From: Lasiosphaeria ovina
Lineage: Eukaryota > Ascomycota > Sordariomycetes > Sordariales > Lasiosphaeriaceae
DNA length: 64,000 nucleotides
NCBI GenBank assembly: GCA_033439765.1
Contig: JAULSN010000007.1
Span: 248,001-312,000, forward strand
Direction: 5' to 3'
A program made the translations under genes and the position numbers. Below, one piece after another: positions 21,161-31,630 of the stretch (position 1 is its first letter; each line of letters opens with the position of its first letter). The notes under the pieces are model-generated. The model had not been told where the DNA came from and did not search any database. It saw nothing but the letters and a program-made list of their open reading frames with translations.

Positions 21161-22895
21161 GAGACGTCATGGTTGTGCCGCAGTCCCACCGCGATGGCCT
21201 TACCGAACTGGGCAGTTGGCCATGATTTATGCCTGGAGTAGTGATCGTGCCTTTCTCTGGAGAAGAATCTCAACCCTATTTACTACTGCTTTCACTTTGA
21301 CGTTGAGATAGTTTCACCCCATTGTTGCGACGTTTCAGTGCGTCGGCTAGCTAATCGCCAACACTGCTCCGCCCTTTCATAGAATACAAAGTCCAACAAA
21401 CACTCTTTACAAATGTGAATATTTCCTCACCGAGAAGACCTCGCGAGTCGGCATTGCCTTGCTGAGGCAGATGATCACCTGGTTCAACCTTCGTGGAGGG
21501 TGGGGCGTGACGACAAGGCAGTGTCGTTACCGCGGATGTGGGAATGGACTCGTTCCGCGGCTGAAGTACAGGGCCCTCGTGTTTTGGATATGCCAGCTGG
21601 TGCATGAATAGGCGGCAGACATCGGTGAGTGCGAGAGTGGCGGAGGGCAGAAGGGGTTGGGGGCAAGACGGGGGTCCGGGATGGGAGAGGGAGGAGAAGT
21701 GGCAGGACAGATGGCGTAAAGGCATGCTGAACATTCATCACACGAAGTGACCGGTCGTGGACGTGCGTGAACTCTACCCTGAAAGGAACGCCGATTGGCG
21801 TCGGCTAAGTGTAGGCTCTCGTGGGATCTCCACCGAGGCAACCTCAGGGGTAGCAATCAGTTCATCTGCCTTGCAAATCAACCTAAAGGAGGCAGCCCTC
21901 ATGCACGCCCGCCAGGGTGATTGCCACCTTCACATCGTGCCTTTCCCGTAATTCGCCGTTGCTATGACTCCTTCCATCTGCTTCGCCCGAGTCTGGCTCG
22001 CCAATGCGAGACTTAGCGGGTCATGCTTTGTGAAGATGCATGAACACCAGGTATGGATCCAAGATGCAACCTTAGCACGCCTGACGAGATAGGGAAAGGA
22101 CCCGGGGGGGAGGGGTCAGGCAAGCGGTGGCTGAGCATGATCCGACACGGCCCTCTCAGCAAAGGCTGCCTTCGTCGCCTCTCAGGCAGGAATGTCGGCT
22201 GGACATGGAATAGACTTTGGCTTGGAGTAGCCCGAGAAGCCCCTGAAGTACCAGCCGTCTGCGGGTGCGGCACGGGGAACGCCTGAAAGACGAGATGCCC
22301 GAATTCTGAGAGGCAGCCGGATGTCCCGGCCCCGGCGTCCGCAGGTTGTACTTTGTCTTTGTGTAACTCTCGATGGAGGCCGCCATCTGGCTGTTGTGGT
22401 TGGTACCGTGTAGAGTAGCACTACAAAAGTGTGTGCCACGTCAACGCCAGGCTCTTGCCATTGTGAGGTGAGAACTTGGGCCTTTGCCGGGGCGTCTAGC
22501 CATGCTTCCAGATTCATAAAGCTTCCTGCAACAGTTGTCATGAACATATTTCGAGACCTCGCCGGTGTTTGGGCGATTCTTTTGTAGCGATATTAGGTTG
22601 CTGGAAGGTTGAGGTTCTCCAGTTGCTCCGGAGTTGTTCCGATCCCGGGGACTACTCTCGAAGGTACACTTCGCCGAACTCAAGACACCGTGCTTCCGCT
22701 GACCTTTAACAGGAGAGCAGTACCGTGCCACCAAGTCCCCCCAAAAGAGCGCACGATCGAGTCGAAAGACTCGCGCCAGAGGGCGAGCTGCACCAACCGA
22801 GCACTACCAAGCCCTGGACTCGTGAGCGCGGAAGACAACGGTCGGTCGAGAGCTGAGGTGCTTGTTTCCTCCCTGATTGTCGCTGACTGTCACAG
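21161..22895. other. no gene recognised
   Basis: Short frames on both strands lack motifs. The last 180 bp (from about 22720) may be the first exon of the DUF7924 pseudogene, because a GTGCTTGT donor-like site at about 22858 and a CACAG acceptor at 22891-22895 frame a short intron. Confidence 0.35.
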
Positions 22896-24336
22896 AACCT
22901 AGACGCCGTCCAGCGCTGGCCCCAGAAGCGAACGCCCAACGTTGAATACCCTCCCGGGCACGCTCCTGACGACCGTCCCCAGAAGCGTCGCCGCGCATCG
23001 ACCGAGCCTTCTGAGAATACATCCGGCGAAGGGGCAGTTGGTGGCGGCTCCGAGAATTCAGGCGATCCAATTAGCTTCTGGGCAACAGAAAGACGCTAGC
23101 CATCCATCATAGGGGCCACCGGAATATTCCGAGCAGGACGCCATGGATCGTTTGCTTGCGAGAAAGAAGTTGTTGGCATCTCTTCGCCGCAAGCGGTCGG
23201 AGTCTGGTCTCTCTTCGACGCCAAGCGATCAGAAGCCAAGGGAGGACAAGAGTGCTCCATACAGAAACCCGCAGTACGAACTTGTGCTTAACACGAAAGG
23301 TATCTTCATGAAGGAGCCCAAAGAGGACATCGGTGGCGCGAGCAAGCTCCTGTGCCAGAAGCTCCTTAATGGCGAACAGGACGATCCTAACAAGTCGGTT
23401 TTCGACGATGCTGTGTTCAGGAATGCTTGCCAGAACTTGCAGGGCAAGAAAGAGGCCAGGGTTATTCAAGATATTTCTCGGTTGGTCGTCCCTTGGGCAG
23501 AAACACTTGCCCTCCGGGTCGAGTGCCTCGTTGAGAGCGTCAACGAGGGCTGAAACAACTCAATCCCTCTGACCGGGACTCGCCCACAACCCGACTACTC
23601 TGTGGGATTCAGACGGGAAGCTTTTACATAGGACCAGCTGGACAAGATTTTCCCCGATTCTTGGCGATTGATATTCTGGCGACCAGTCCTTCTTCATGGC
23701 CATCTACTACATGCTCTTTCCATTCCTGTCGAACGAGGTCCAGTGCGGCGTCCAGGCGCTTGATGTCGCAGACCGCCAGAATGCCCACAGCATGGCGCTC
23801 ACGGCGCGGGGCATCGTTGAGGTCTTCCGCCTTGTGAAGCGTGAGAAAGAGCTGCACCGTGAGCTCCTTGCCTTTTCAGTCTCGCACGATCACTGCTCTA
23901 TGAGAGTCTATGGTTGCTACCCAGTGATAGGTGGAAAGGACACCAAGCACTATCGCCACCCGATCCACAAATTCGACTTCACGACGTTGATGGCAAGGAG
24001 AAGTGGACTGCGTATCGTTTTACCAAGAATGTCTTCGACGTATGGATGCCAAAACACCTCGAGAGGATCCGCTCGGCCATTGGTCAGTTGCCGTCCAATT
24101 TGGACTTTGATGTCCCGTCGCTCCCAGACACAGGTCTTTCCCAGAGGCTTGCAAGACACTATCTGTCCCAGCCAGACCCGGCGTCAATGTCAAAAGAAGA
24201 TGATGGCCAGTCAAGCATTGCTGACCAGCACCGGATTACTCCAGACACGTCGTTCACGGGACCAGGGGCGGCAAAGAGACCAAGGAGGAAAACAGGCAGT
24301 TCAAAACAGCCACGCGGGTGTAATCAGAAAGAATGA
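22896..24336 (+). pseudogene. DUF7924-type fungal protein, decayed
   Basis: The plus strand carries, in family order, a low-complexity basic N-terminal part (PQKRRRASTEPSE), EYSEQDAMDRLLARKK, SDQKPRE and SAPYRNPQYELVL. Then come the VIQDISRLVVP helix, RPQPDYSVGFRREAF, FFMAIYYMLFPFL, the conserved LDVADRQNAHSM and EVFRLVKREKELHRELLAFSVSHDH, YRHPIHKFDFT, and GKEKWTAYRFTKNVFDVWMPKHL. Breaks are a TAG at 23097 with a frame change, TGA 23551-23553 where the family has Trp, an in-frame TAG near 23630, a frame change near 23660, and a one-base shift near 23985. The function of this lineage-specific family is unknown. The match along the whole length makes the family call secure. Confidence 0.85.
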
Positions 24337-24406
24337 CTGCCTCAGCTTCCAGCCCCATTCCTCCTCCATCTAACCCAGGCGCAAGCGAGAGTTTCTCGCC
24401 AACTGG

Positions 24407-24655
24407 GCATGCCGAGGGTGCGGCCATCAGGCGTAGTCGCGTATCCGTGAACCCTGCGCAACTCCACCAAGTCCTATCGCGACTTGTGTGGTCTCCACTT
24501 ATTGAAGTCCCCCGAGAACAGATGAACCTGCGGCCCTTGCATCGCTTCCCTGCGGAACTCGGTGTGGGTAGGGGGTATGTGTCGTACCCGCTAAGGTCGG
24601 TGATGCTGTCGCTGGTCGGAGCGGAAGGCTGTCTCAACGGATGGCGCAATCGGCT
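24407..24655 (-). repeat. fragment of the gag-like repeat family
   Basis: About 250 bp match 35027-35290, including CGTACCCGCTAAGGTCGGT on the plus strand. On the minus strand the fragment reads LSGYDTYP in one frame and GPQVHLFSGD in another, against LSGYDTYPP and GPQVPLFSGD in the longer copy. It abuts the end of the DUF7924 pseudogene. Confidence 0.75.
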
Positions 24656-25495
24656 CCGCAGGTAAGGACATGGTGTTTGTAACCTTGGCTAACAAGTACA
24701 AGAGCCCCACGATTACATTACCCAGCTCAGGAGGTCGGGAATAGCAAAGAAGGAGGTAAGTCGCTGGGGCTGGGGCTGGAATGCGGCTTGCAAACGACTG
24801 TAAAATCTGCCGATCGTGTGTTTCCGTTTCTGCGTTCCAGAGTTAGCCCACATGCACACCAAGTGTATGTGAAGAACGTACCAGATCACGCAGGACCGAC
24901 CTCGCCAGTAGAACGTTCTCATAAGCCCCAGCCCAGCACTTGGCAATCAGGCGACCGTGCCATTCGGCGCCGCAAATTGATCCGCAACAGAACCAATGCC
25001 GTGCATGAAACAGATGGCTCCGTGAAACTCGCTGCCATCATTTCTTTCAGTGCCTTTCGCCCTGTCGGCGATAACGGAGCGCTCATCTATCAAAAGTAAA
25101 ATCGGGATTTGGTGAGAGGTGCCCGTCTGCTGGTGCACAGGCGTTGACCCCTCCTTGCACGCACAGCGTCCAAAAGCTAAGAGTTCTAGCGCCTGCGACT
25201 GCCCGCAGCTGGTGCCGAGAAGGCCGCCGCGGCTTTACGCTTGCAGAAACGAACGTAGTGGCTCAGCGCACTGGGCCAATGCTGCAGGGCTCTGCGATGA
25301 TGGCTGGCGGGGCCGGATGGCCGACGAGGTTGCCGCTCGCGGTGCAGTGCGTTGTGGCGGTAGCTGCTGAATAAGCCACCAAGAACGTCGGGCGGATATA
25401 CTACAGTATTGGTGCTTCGGGAGAACTTCGGTCACCCAAAATAATCCACGACGCTACCCCTTCTCCTTGGTGCCCAACCGATAAACAGATAAGGA
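24656..25495. other. no gene recognised
   Basis: No motif on either strand. GC-rich open stretches at 25120-25370 exist in several frames at once, which argues against coding in any one of them. Confidence 0.35.
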
Positions 25496-26637
25496 TCACC
25501 CTGCTTGCTGTCTAGAATTTGCTCTCTCACCTTGGGTTCCATGCCCGCCCAACGCCGACCAGCTATACCAAATGGGCCAGATATATAGCCTGGCTATGTT
25601 ATCGATAGTTGAGGCGAATGGGACACGTCCTAGCGACGGGCTTGCCTATCTGTGGTCACGCATTGCGCCCCAGCTCGCTTGTCGCATTGGTGGCGTTGGC
25701 TTCCTCTCAGCAAAACCTGACTTGAAGGATATACTTGGCAGGAGTAGATGGTACACACGAGGATGGACTTACCAGGAGTAGGGATTACCATGTCTAGCAA
25801 AATCACACACCAACCCGCTAATGGGTGACATCTCTTTCTAGATTCCTTCTCTCCAAGCGTCTCCTCATTTTTACATCTTTCCGGGCGACCTAGTCTGCAC
25901 GCTGGAGACCTGCTCAAAGGACACCCAACACTATATGGGCATGCACCCCGAGGAGTGGACATCTGGCTTTTAATATAGCAGACATGACCTCCATGCGTGG
26001 GATATGCCCTCGATTGAGTCACCCTTTATGTAACGGTGGGCCGTTACGCCAGCAGACACAACAGATACCCATTGCCTGGTACTCTGGGCAACAGCAACTA
26101 TACCAACTCCCACAACACTTTACCTGTTGGAGGATCCACAACAACGCGCTCAAAGAATATACCAAAAGACATTTGACGTTCCCGTCTGACAAGCTCAACA
26201 CCCCATCCGGTTCGCTGAAAGCTTTCGGGCGGTACTGCGACGACACGTTTCTGTGCGGGCTCCCCGCGAAGCAGTGTCTCCATGTCCTGCTCTGGCAGCC
26301 CATTGAAGCGCATCAGCGCAACCCGCCCTGGCCTAGCTGGTCGTGGGCCGGATGGAAAGGCGCCGTCGTCACTCCTGCAAGCGGTGGCGTCAAACTCCAA
26401 TGGCAGTCCGGCTCGGGGCGAACCGTCTCCTCAGAGTTGCAAGATCTCCGACTTCGCCGCGACGACGGCATCGAGGTGCCCATTGACCAGCGGCCCTCAG
26501 ACGACGAGCTGAGGTCCTGGCTACACTCTAGCTTGAGTCGCGAGAGGCCGCAGCGGCAATTGTTACCGGGCAGAGACCTGAATGACGGCGGAATTGTGCC
26601 CTTCCGCTCACGGTCCACCTTCCTCTCCGCAGTGTGA
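25496..26637 (+). pseudogene. HET-domain protein, decayed and split by a MITE
   Basis: The HET signature is clear: QMGQIYSLAMLSIVEANGT, then SRWYTRGWTYQE, a 64-nt intron (25778-25841, GTAGGG to TTTCTAG, branch CGCTAAT) and FLLSKRLLIFTSF. The conserved C-terminal half follows (26120-26340): YTKRHLTFPSDKL, DTFLCGLPAKQCLHVLLWQP and PPWPSWSWAGW. HET proteins trigger incompatibility cell death after fusion of unlike hyphae. The first third of the HET domain (the LWIDxxCINQ region) is missing or unrecognisable upstream of 25540. A TAG follows the segment near 25890 and the frame changes before 25930. A hAT-like MITE sits at 26029-26114; without it and one duplication the frame reads IESPFTCWRIHNNALKEYT. 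Confidence 0.85.
26029..26114 (+). mobile_element. hAT-like MITE, copy 2, inside the HET pseudogene
   Basis: An 86-bp element starting TGTAACGGTGGGCCGTTAC with the same two hairpins as copies 1 and 3. Flanks are ACCCTTTA (26021-26028) and ACACTTTA (26115-26122), an 8-bp duplication with one mismatch. Confidence 0.83.
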
Positions 26638-26870
26638 CGGCGGGGCACAACACCATGCTACCGCTGCACTACACCTTCCAAAAGGATGCCAGAATTGCAA
26701 GCTGCTAAGCTTCAATCCTGTAGTAGGTTATAGTATGGTCACGCACCCGAGGCCTGCTCACAGTACCTCGGTACCGTGCCGTGACACGCAGTACCCGTAG
26801 TTCCGGAGGACACGGCGCCGCACATGCCGGTCTCCCCCCTACTTCAATATAAGCTAATTAACGGAGAGAA

Positions 26871-27116
26871 ATGGGTTGGGTAAAATGGGTTGGGTCGGTG
26901 TTCCTGACGCTAGACTGTGCGAAGGCTGACGAAAGCGGCGTCGAAATGTGCGAGTCCGTCGAGCTGACCAGCTTCCGCGTCTTACTCCGCAACCTCCACT
27001 CCCGTTTCCTAAGGATGCCAGCGTACATGGGCGCCAACGAGCTTCCCAAGATCTTTGATTCGGAATTCTATAGTGACGCCGCCAAAAGAAGCGAGAGCCA
27101 GAATTTTGCGAGATGA
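26871..27116 (+). CDS. unrecognised short open frame
   Basis: An 81-codon frame with a hydrophobic start (MGWVKWVGSVFLTLDC) that might be a weak signal peptide, then a charged region. No domain is recognised. It lies between two pseudogenes and may be a fragment. Confidence 0.2.
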   Translation: MGWVKWVGSVFLTLDCAKADESGVEMCESVELTSFRVLLRNLHSRFLRMPAYMGANELPKIFDSEFYSDAAKRSESQNFAR

Positions 27117-27626
27117 CGGGAGCGTAGTCGTGGTTTGAGCCCGCATCCCGGCTGGGGGGGAGGCATACGCTAGCATAAATACATGTATGAACCGCAGCCC
27201 CCCATAAAGCATGTCATGTGGATTGAGCGCAGGGATGACATCTGCTCTCGCATGGCGGTTGGTGTCATCGTTGATTGTAACCTCGACTGGACGGACGGAA
27301 GCTATAGTCTGGGTTGAGTTCGGCGCAAACCCCCGATATCTCGCGTAATAATAATAAGGAAAAGTGAATGCAAAGAAAACTTGATGGCATTAGGCTAAAT
27401 GACCTAACCTAGCATCCAGAGCAGATACTGGCAGCCAGACTGCGCAGCCATGAGTAATAGTAATGAGAGCTGGCTAAGGCTATATGTAAGTCGAGACAAA
27501 GGATCAAAAATGGCCTCCCTCGACAACCCAAACCTCTTATGCTTTCCGCTATAAGATACCGAAGAACTCTAGCATCGGTACCTCTTGGACCGGAACGACG
27601 TGACCAACTACCTCCGCGAATTACCC

Positions 27627-27783
27627 TTAAAGTTCCATATCGTCGCCGTACACCATCTTGGTGTAGGCCGGCAACGGTGCCCCTGTGGCATTTTCCGTGT
27701 TCCCGACGCCAAAGACGTTGGATCGCTGCTTCAGTGCCTCGTAGCTGTTGTTTAAGTGCACGTAGAAGTTGGCGAGGTCGTGC
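27627..27783 (-). pseudogene. unassigned coding fragment
   Basis: A minus-strand frame without start codon reads DLANFYVHLNNSYEALKQRS and later GAPLPAYTKMVYGDDME before TAA 27627-27629. It has protein-like composition, but I do not recognise the family. It lies directly downstream of the MFS fragment and may or may not have belonged to the same gene. Confidence 0.3.
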
Positions 27784-27824
27784 TAAATCTGGATCCTTGG
27801 ATACTTGCTGGCGCGGCCCGGGTA

Positions 27825-28297
27825 CGAGTTCGACGTATATACTGTCGGAAGCACAGCGGTGAAGAGGTACACAAGCGCCCTCGCAACAGCGCTTATGACT
27901 GAAACAGAGAGACGAGAGGCTCGGTGAGGAACATGTGCAGAGGCCGAAGAAGGTAGGCCCTTGCAAAGGTACTAACATCGGGAACCTTATCCGCGTGAAA
28001 AGAGACTAGCTTTTGGCTTCCTGTTGCTTCTCGTACATCTGCTGTTCTCCGCTGGAGCAGGACTGACGGGCAGGACTCCTAAATACTGAGCAGGGCCAGA
28101 GTAGTACATGCTGTGACCGTACCGCCGATATAAAAGATCCAACGCCTAACAACCACAGTAAGCAAGCGTCGACTCCGACCGAAGTGAGTCAGCTGGCGAA
28201 GTCCGTCCCATCCAAGTCTAATTGCAATCGACGTGCTTATGACAGGGCCCAAAACGAGACCAACAATAGTGATCAGTTGCAAATGCTCGAGAACCAA
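27825..28297 (-). pseudogene. MFS drug/polyamine-type transporter fragment
   Basis: Minus-strand pieces read GLVLGPVIST, an intron-like interruption, then RRWIFYIGGTVTACTTLALL, a stop, ESCPSVLLQRRTADVREATG, RPLHMFLTEPLVSLF and, in another frame, ALVYLFTAVLPTVYTS. This is the region from transmembrane helix 5 through the central loop to helix 7 of fungal major-facilitator drug/H+ antiporters (the loop motif ETYAPVLLQRRAxxLRKETG). The rest of the transporter is absent. The stop after LLSI and the frame change at 27893 show that it is dead. It overlaps the start region of the ankyrin pseudogene on the other strand. Confidence 0.65.
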
Positions 28298-29849
28298 GTC
28301 GAGTGCCTTGACATCGGTGGCGCGGAAACGCTAGAGCCCCCTGCGTTCAATAAGATCTGGGGGAATCTCATGCAGGATGCGTGTTATTGAAGCGGTGGAA
28401 AGACACCACAATACCGAAAACAACAGTAAAACCAGGGCGAGCCGTAGTGGGCGCAAGTGCAAGATCCCCTCACAAGAAGGCCAAAACAATAAGAAAAAGG
28501 AACTACTGCGTGCACTGGTCTGAGGATCTCAATTCACGGTAAAAAGACGTGATTTTCTGAGGACTATTCCGAAAAAAAAGAAGGTCAGGAGCTATGCCGG
28601 CCTCTGATCAGAGGGAGGGCGGCGATCCACCTTATATGAGGTGGGTAAGTCAAGGAAAGGGAAGAAAAAAAAGAAAATTACACTAGATTATATTAGGTAA
28701 GGGTGTAAACAGCCCCCCTTGTTGCCCAGCCCCTGAGCCCCTGAGCCCCTGAGCCCCTGAGCCCCTGAGCCCCTGACCATTATCGACAGAGTCTCTTCGA
28801 TTCGCATTACATCATCAACGACTTGCGCGGAGTCGCATCCCTGATAGAGACGTACAAGGGTGATCCGTTCGTTAGCTGGAGAAGCAAGGACGGTGTCAAC
28901 TGTATCGCCCTGGCCGCAGTCGAAGGCCATGATAAGATGATCTAGTTCCTCTACGACAAGGGTGGCTGGTGACCTCAACAATGCCGACACTCGCGAACGG
29001 ACGCCCACTGATGGAGGCCGCGCTCTGGGGGGCGGCTGAAGGTCGTGAAGGTTCTGCTCGAGCACGGCGCCGATCCGCGCGCTAAAGATCGCAAGGGCCG
29101 CGACGCCTACTTTTACTCAAGATCCTCGAGGAGGATGGCGAGGATGCAAGAAGAGTGCAGGCATTACCAAGAGAGTGGCGACGCTGAGCGCAAGTGTAGG
29201 ATCATCGTTGTCATGCTCTAGTCCCTTGAGCCCGTCATGGCGGCCGAGAAAACAGCGAGTTCGGGCTCGTTGAATGAGCCCAAGCGTGGTCACTTTGTCA
29301 CAACGACTTGACTACCGACTGGGCCACCCAGATCGGTTTCTACGAGCAGATCATTGCATACGACGTCCCGGATAGGTACAAGACGGTTGCTCGCCTTGAC
29401 CGCGGCGAGCTGTTCCCGGTCGTGAGTGCCGCCAGCGGCTGGCGCAGTGACTTTGCCGTCGAGCACGTTCCTCGACAATCGCCTGTGGCGAGACCACGTC
29501 CTCGAGCTGTGCAAACTGATCGGATATGCCCTGCTCGAAGACGCCCGAGATGAGCCGGGGCGGCCGCGCTCGTTTAATGCGTCGCTATGCCGAGAAGAAG
29601 CTCGTAGCCTACTACGTCGACCAGCACGTCATCCTTCCGAGCATGCACTTTGGAAGCGTCGCCGTCGACCAGGCAGGTGGGTGGATGCGGCAGGATCTCA
29701 GGCTGCAGCATCTCGCGACTCTATGCCCCAGGATCCCGACAGTGCGGGCAAGCATATGAGTCAGTCGGGCCATCTTCAGCGACTGCGAGCTCTTCATCTC
29801 GCACGTCAGGAGTATGCTTAGTATTCCCTTAACGATTGAGCATTGTTGA
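28283..29849 (+). pseudogene. ankyrin-repeat protein with C-terminal deaminase-like domain, decayed and split by a solo LTR
   Basis: A frame starting MLENQVECLD continues across a solo LTR (28388-28779): DACY before it and RQSLFDSHYIINDLRGVASLI after it. It leads into ankyrin repeats (GVNCIALAAVEGHDKMI; RTPLMEAALWG; LKVVKVLLEHGADPRAKDRKG). The C-terminal region has the layout of fungal ankyrin-linked deaminase-fold proteins, with an AEKKLVAYYVDQHVILP helix and later a SDCELFISHVRSML helix before TGA 29847-29849. The metal-ligand position before AEK is disrupted by what looks like a one-base insertion near 29588. The Cys pair near the second helix has kept only one Cys. Other breaks are a TAG near 28943 and frame changes near 28965, 29040 and 29120. 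Substrate unknown; the deaminase assignment is from motif layout. Confidence 0.68.
28388..28779 (+). mobile_element. solo LTR, family A, copy 2
   Basis: A 392-bp element with TGAAGCGGTGG start and a TGACCA end, flanked by TTAT (28384-28387 and 28780-28783). Near its right end CCCCTGAG is repeated about six times, which explains its greater length than copy 3. Removal restores the frame of the ankyrin pseudogene. Confidence 0.88.
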
Positions 29850-29854
29850 GGTAG

Positions 29855-30629
29855 TTGGAGGCAGAGGGACGGTGGACGAGTCTTGCCAGCGTGTTTAATA
29901 ATACTACGCACTATATGGCTAACGATCGGTCCTTCGGCAGCGAGGAGGCCCTGGGGCAGCACCTAAGGAACTCTCGCATTCACCAACAACCTCCTGAAAC
30001 CCCTCTGGATGTATTCTTCCTCTCTTTTCGGACCTTCAAGTATGATCTTTCTCAATCACCAGCCAAGTCCTACGCCCGTTTGCGGGAGCATGAGGGTTGG
30101 CGGCGTGGCGATGCTGCGTCAAACAATGCCTAGAAAATATACCAGGATGCGTTAGAAAGCGAGTTGCGCTTATGGTATTGTGGTGGGGGTTGGTTCCATA
30201 TAGTTGCTGTTGCCCAGAGTACAGGCAACAGGTATCTGTTTTGTCTGCTGGCGTAACGGCACACCGTCACATATGGTATAATGCAGTGAACTCTTTGACT
30301 GCGTGTCATGCGCTTTGTCGTGCTATTGGTGTCGAGCCACTTCCGCAAACATTCGAGTAATTCGAAGAGGTAAGAGTCCGTTGTACGAAGCTCCAGAGAC
30401 TCGTGCTGATCTTTATCATAGGCTGTACGAAAGACATGTGTCAATATTGTTGATTTGATTGAATGGTGGGCGCGGACATAAGAATACTGAGGAAAGAGTC
30501 CAAACATTTCGCAACGTAGCAGAGCTGCGAGCTTACACCAAGGAGACGGGCAAGATATTTCGCAACACATCCAATTGAGATGTTGTCCCGAGACCCTTGC
30601 TTCATGACATGTTTCGAGAGAGCTTGTGA
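29855..30629 (+). pseudogene. C2H2-finger-like fungal protein, decayed and split by a MITE
   Basis: The plus-strand translation reads RSFGSEEALGQHLRNSRIH (the second half of a C2H2 finger with its two His; the Cys pair is gone), TPLDVFFLSFRTFKYD and SYARLREHEGWRRGDAAS. A TAG at a Trp position follows, then IYQDALESELRLWY, the MITE, WYNAVNSLTACHALCRAIGV, a TAA, an intron (about 30370-30432) and NIVDLIEWW. Last comes VQTFRNVAELRAYTKETGKIF with a final MF motif, ending TGA 30627-30629. The order and spacing match a family of uncharacterised ascomycete proteins with an N-terminal zinc-finger-like motif. Without the MITE and one duplication the Trp-Tyr join is exact. Function unknown; nucleic-acid binding is only suggested by the finger. 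Confidence 0.7.
30179..30271 (-). mobile_element. hAT-like MITE, copy 3, inside the C2H2-like pseudogene
   Basis: A 93-bp element, inverted relative to copies 1 and 2, flanked by the perfect 8-bp repeat TATGGTAT (30171-30178 and 30272-30279). Its ends form an imperfect terminal inverted repeat: TGTGACGG on one side and TGTGGTGG, read inward, on the other. Confidence 0.9.
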
Positions 30630-30963
30630 AAGGCACAGGCTTGTGTTTGTATCGTCGAACTGTTACATAGCGGCCCTCCCAGGTCACAGGCATGGTGAGC
30701 GGCGGTAGTATCGTTGAAAGGCAAGAAGATAGAAGTTTCCACTCGTCGCATCATGAACTTTCGCCCAAGGTCGGTTTGACTGGTTTCACGGGGTCGATAC
30801 GGCGCATCACAGTAGAGCACAGTAATTGCTTGCTCATATCTTTAGTGGAATATGACGCGGGCATCGAAGGACAGATTAATGTCTCCCCCTTTTCGCAGAG
30901 CTTAAGTTCTCGATTCCCAGCCACTACGGCCATCATAACCGGTGCCACTACGCTCCGCCCTTG

Positions 30964-31630
30964 TCAGAGCCCACACAGGGCAAGAATAACAGCATCCGAG
31001 CCCTTCTCAGCGTTCACATCACCAACATACCCAAGCTTCCCACGTTCAATACTCGCAAGCGCGACCGCTGTCTCTCCCACGGTATTTGCACTCGTAGGAG
31101 CAAAGACCTGAGACTCAAGGACAGAGCTTTCATCTGTGCGATATCAGGCATCTGCAGATGCTACATTCTTCACAAACACTGCCTTTTGCCTATATTGCGG
31201 CGGAGGCTTTGTGACCAAGTCATTGGTCACCACATCTCGGTTGAGCACTAGCGTCGTCCGATGGTACGAGCCAACCTCCCATTTCAATCCCCCCTTCGCG
31301 AAGAATGGCTTTATCGCCGTCGGCTTGATGTAGGAAGCGAAATGACCCATGATCATGGATGTTCCCCCTTGGCGCACATACACACTGCAGGACCGCCTCC
31401 CAGACGCGGGCGTTCTCGGCGGCGGTCAGTGCTTCGTCGGTTACGAGGGCGGCAGAGGGTTGCGGCTGTTCTGACAGCAGGCGGATGGCTGAATCTGCCT
31501 CATTTACGCGTTGAAGGCTCGCCTTCGATTCGAGCTCCGTGAGCAGGGAGCCATACACTTCATCAAAGAATGGTTGGCAGTTGAGAGAGATCAGAACAAT
31601 TCGGGGCCCCGTCACTTCTTCGGCGGCCAT
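30964..31630 (-). pseudogene. ThuA/glutamine-amidotransferase-like fungal protein, two breaks
   Basis: The minus strand from ATG 31628-31630 reads PRIVLISLNCQPFFDEVYGSLL, SAALVTDEALTAAENARVWEAVLQCV. A one-base shift near 31385 leads into VRQGGTSMIMGHFASYIKP, FFAKGGLKWEVGSYHRTTLVLN, PPQYRQKAVFVKNV, a TGA where related proteins have Trp, and SANTVGETAVALASI...GKLGYVGDVNAEKGSDAVILALCGL before TGA 30964-30966. The whole protein (about 220 residues) is present. The strand order and the GHFxSxxKP loop resemble ThuA-like class I amidotransferase folds found in uncharacterised ascomycete proteins. No catalytic Cys nucleophile elbow is visible, so enzymatic function is unclear. Two point changes would account for its inactivation, so this is a recent pseudogene. 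Confidence 0.6.

Noticed and set aside
27409..27978. 189-codon minus-strand frame
   Set aside because: Arg-rich composition without motifs; other minus-strand frames over the same bases encode MFS and another protein-like fragment.
28735..28778. CCCCTGAG tandem units considered as a CRISPR-like or independent satellite
   Set aside because: They are a local expansion of the end of solo LTR A; the other copies have one or two units. There are no spacers, and a fungal genome is not expected to carry CRISPR.
30130..30693. 188-codon minus-strand frame that at first resembled a 2EXR-type protein
   Set aside because: The plus strand of the same bases carries family-conserved blocks on both sides of the MITE; the minus frame runs through the MITE itself and is a shadow.
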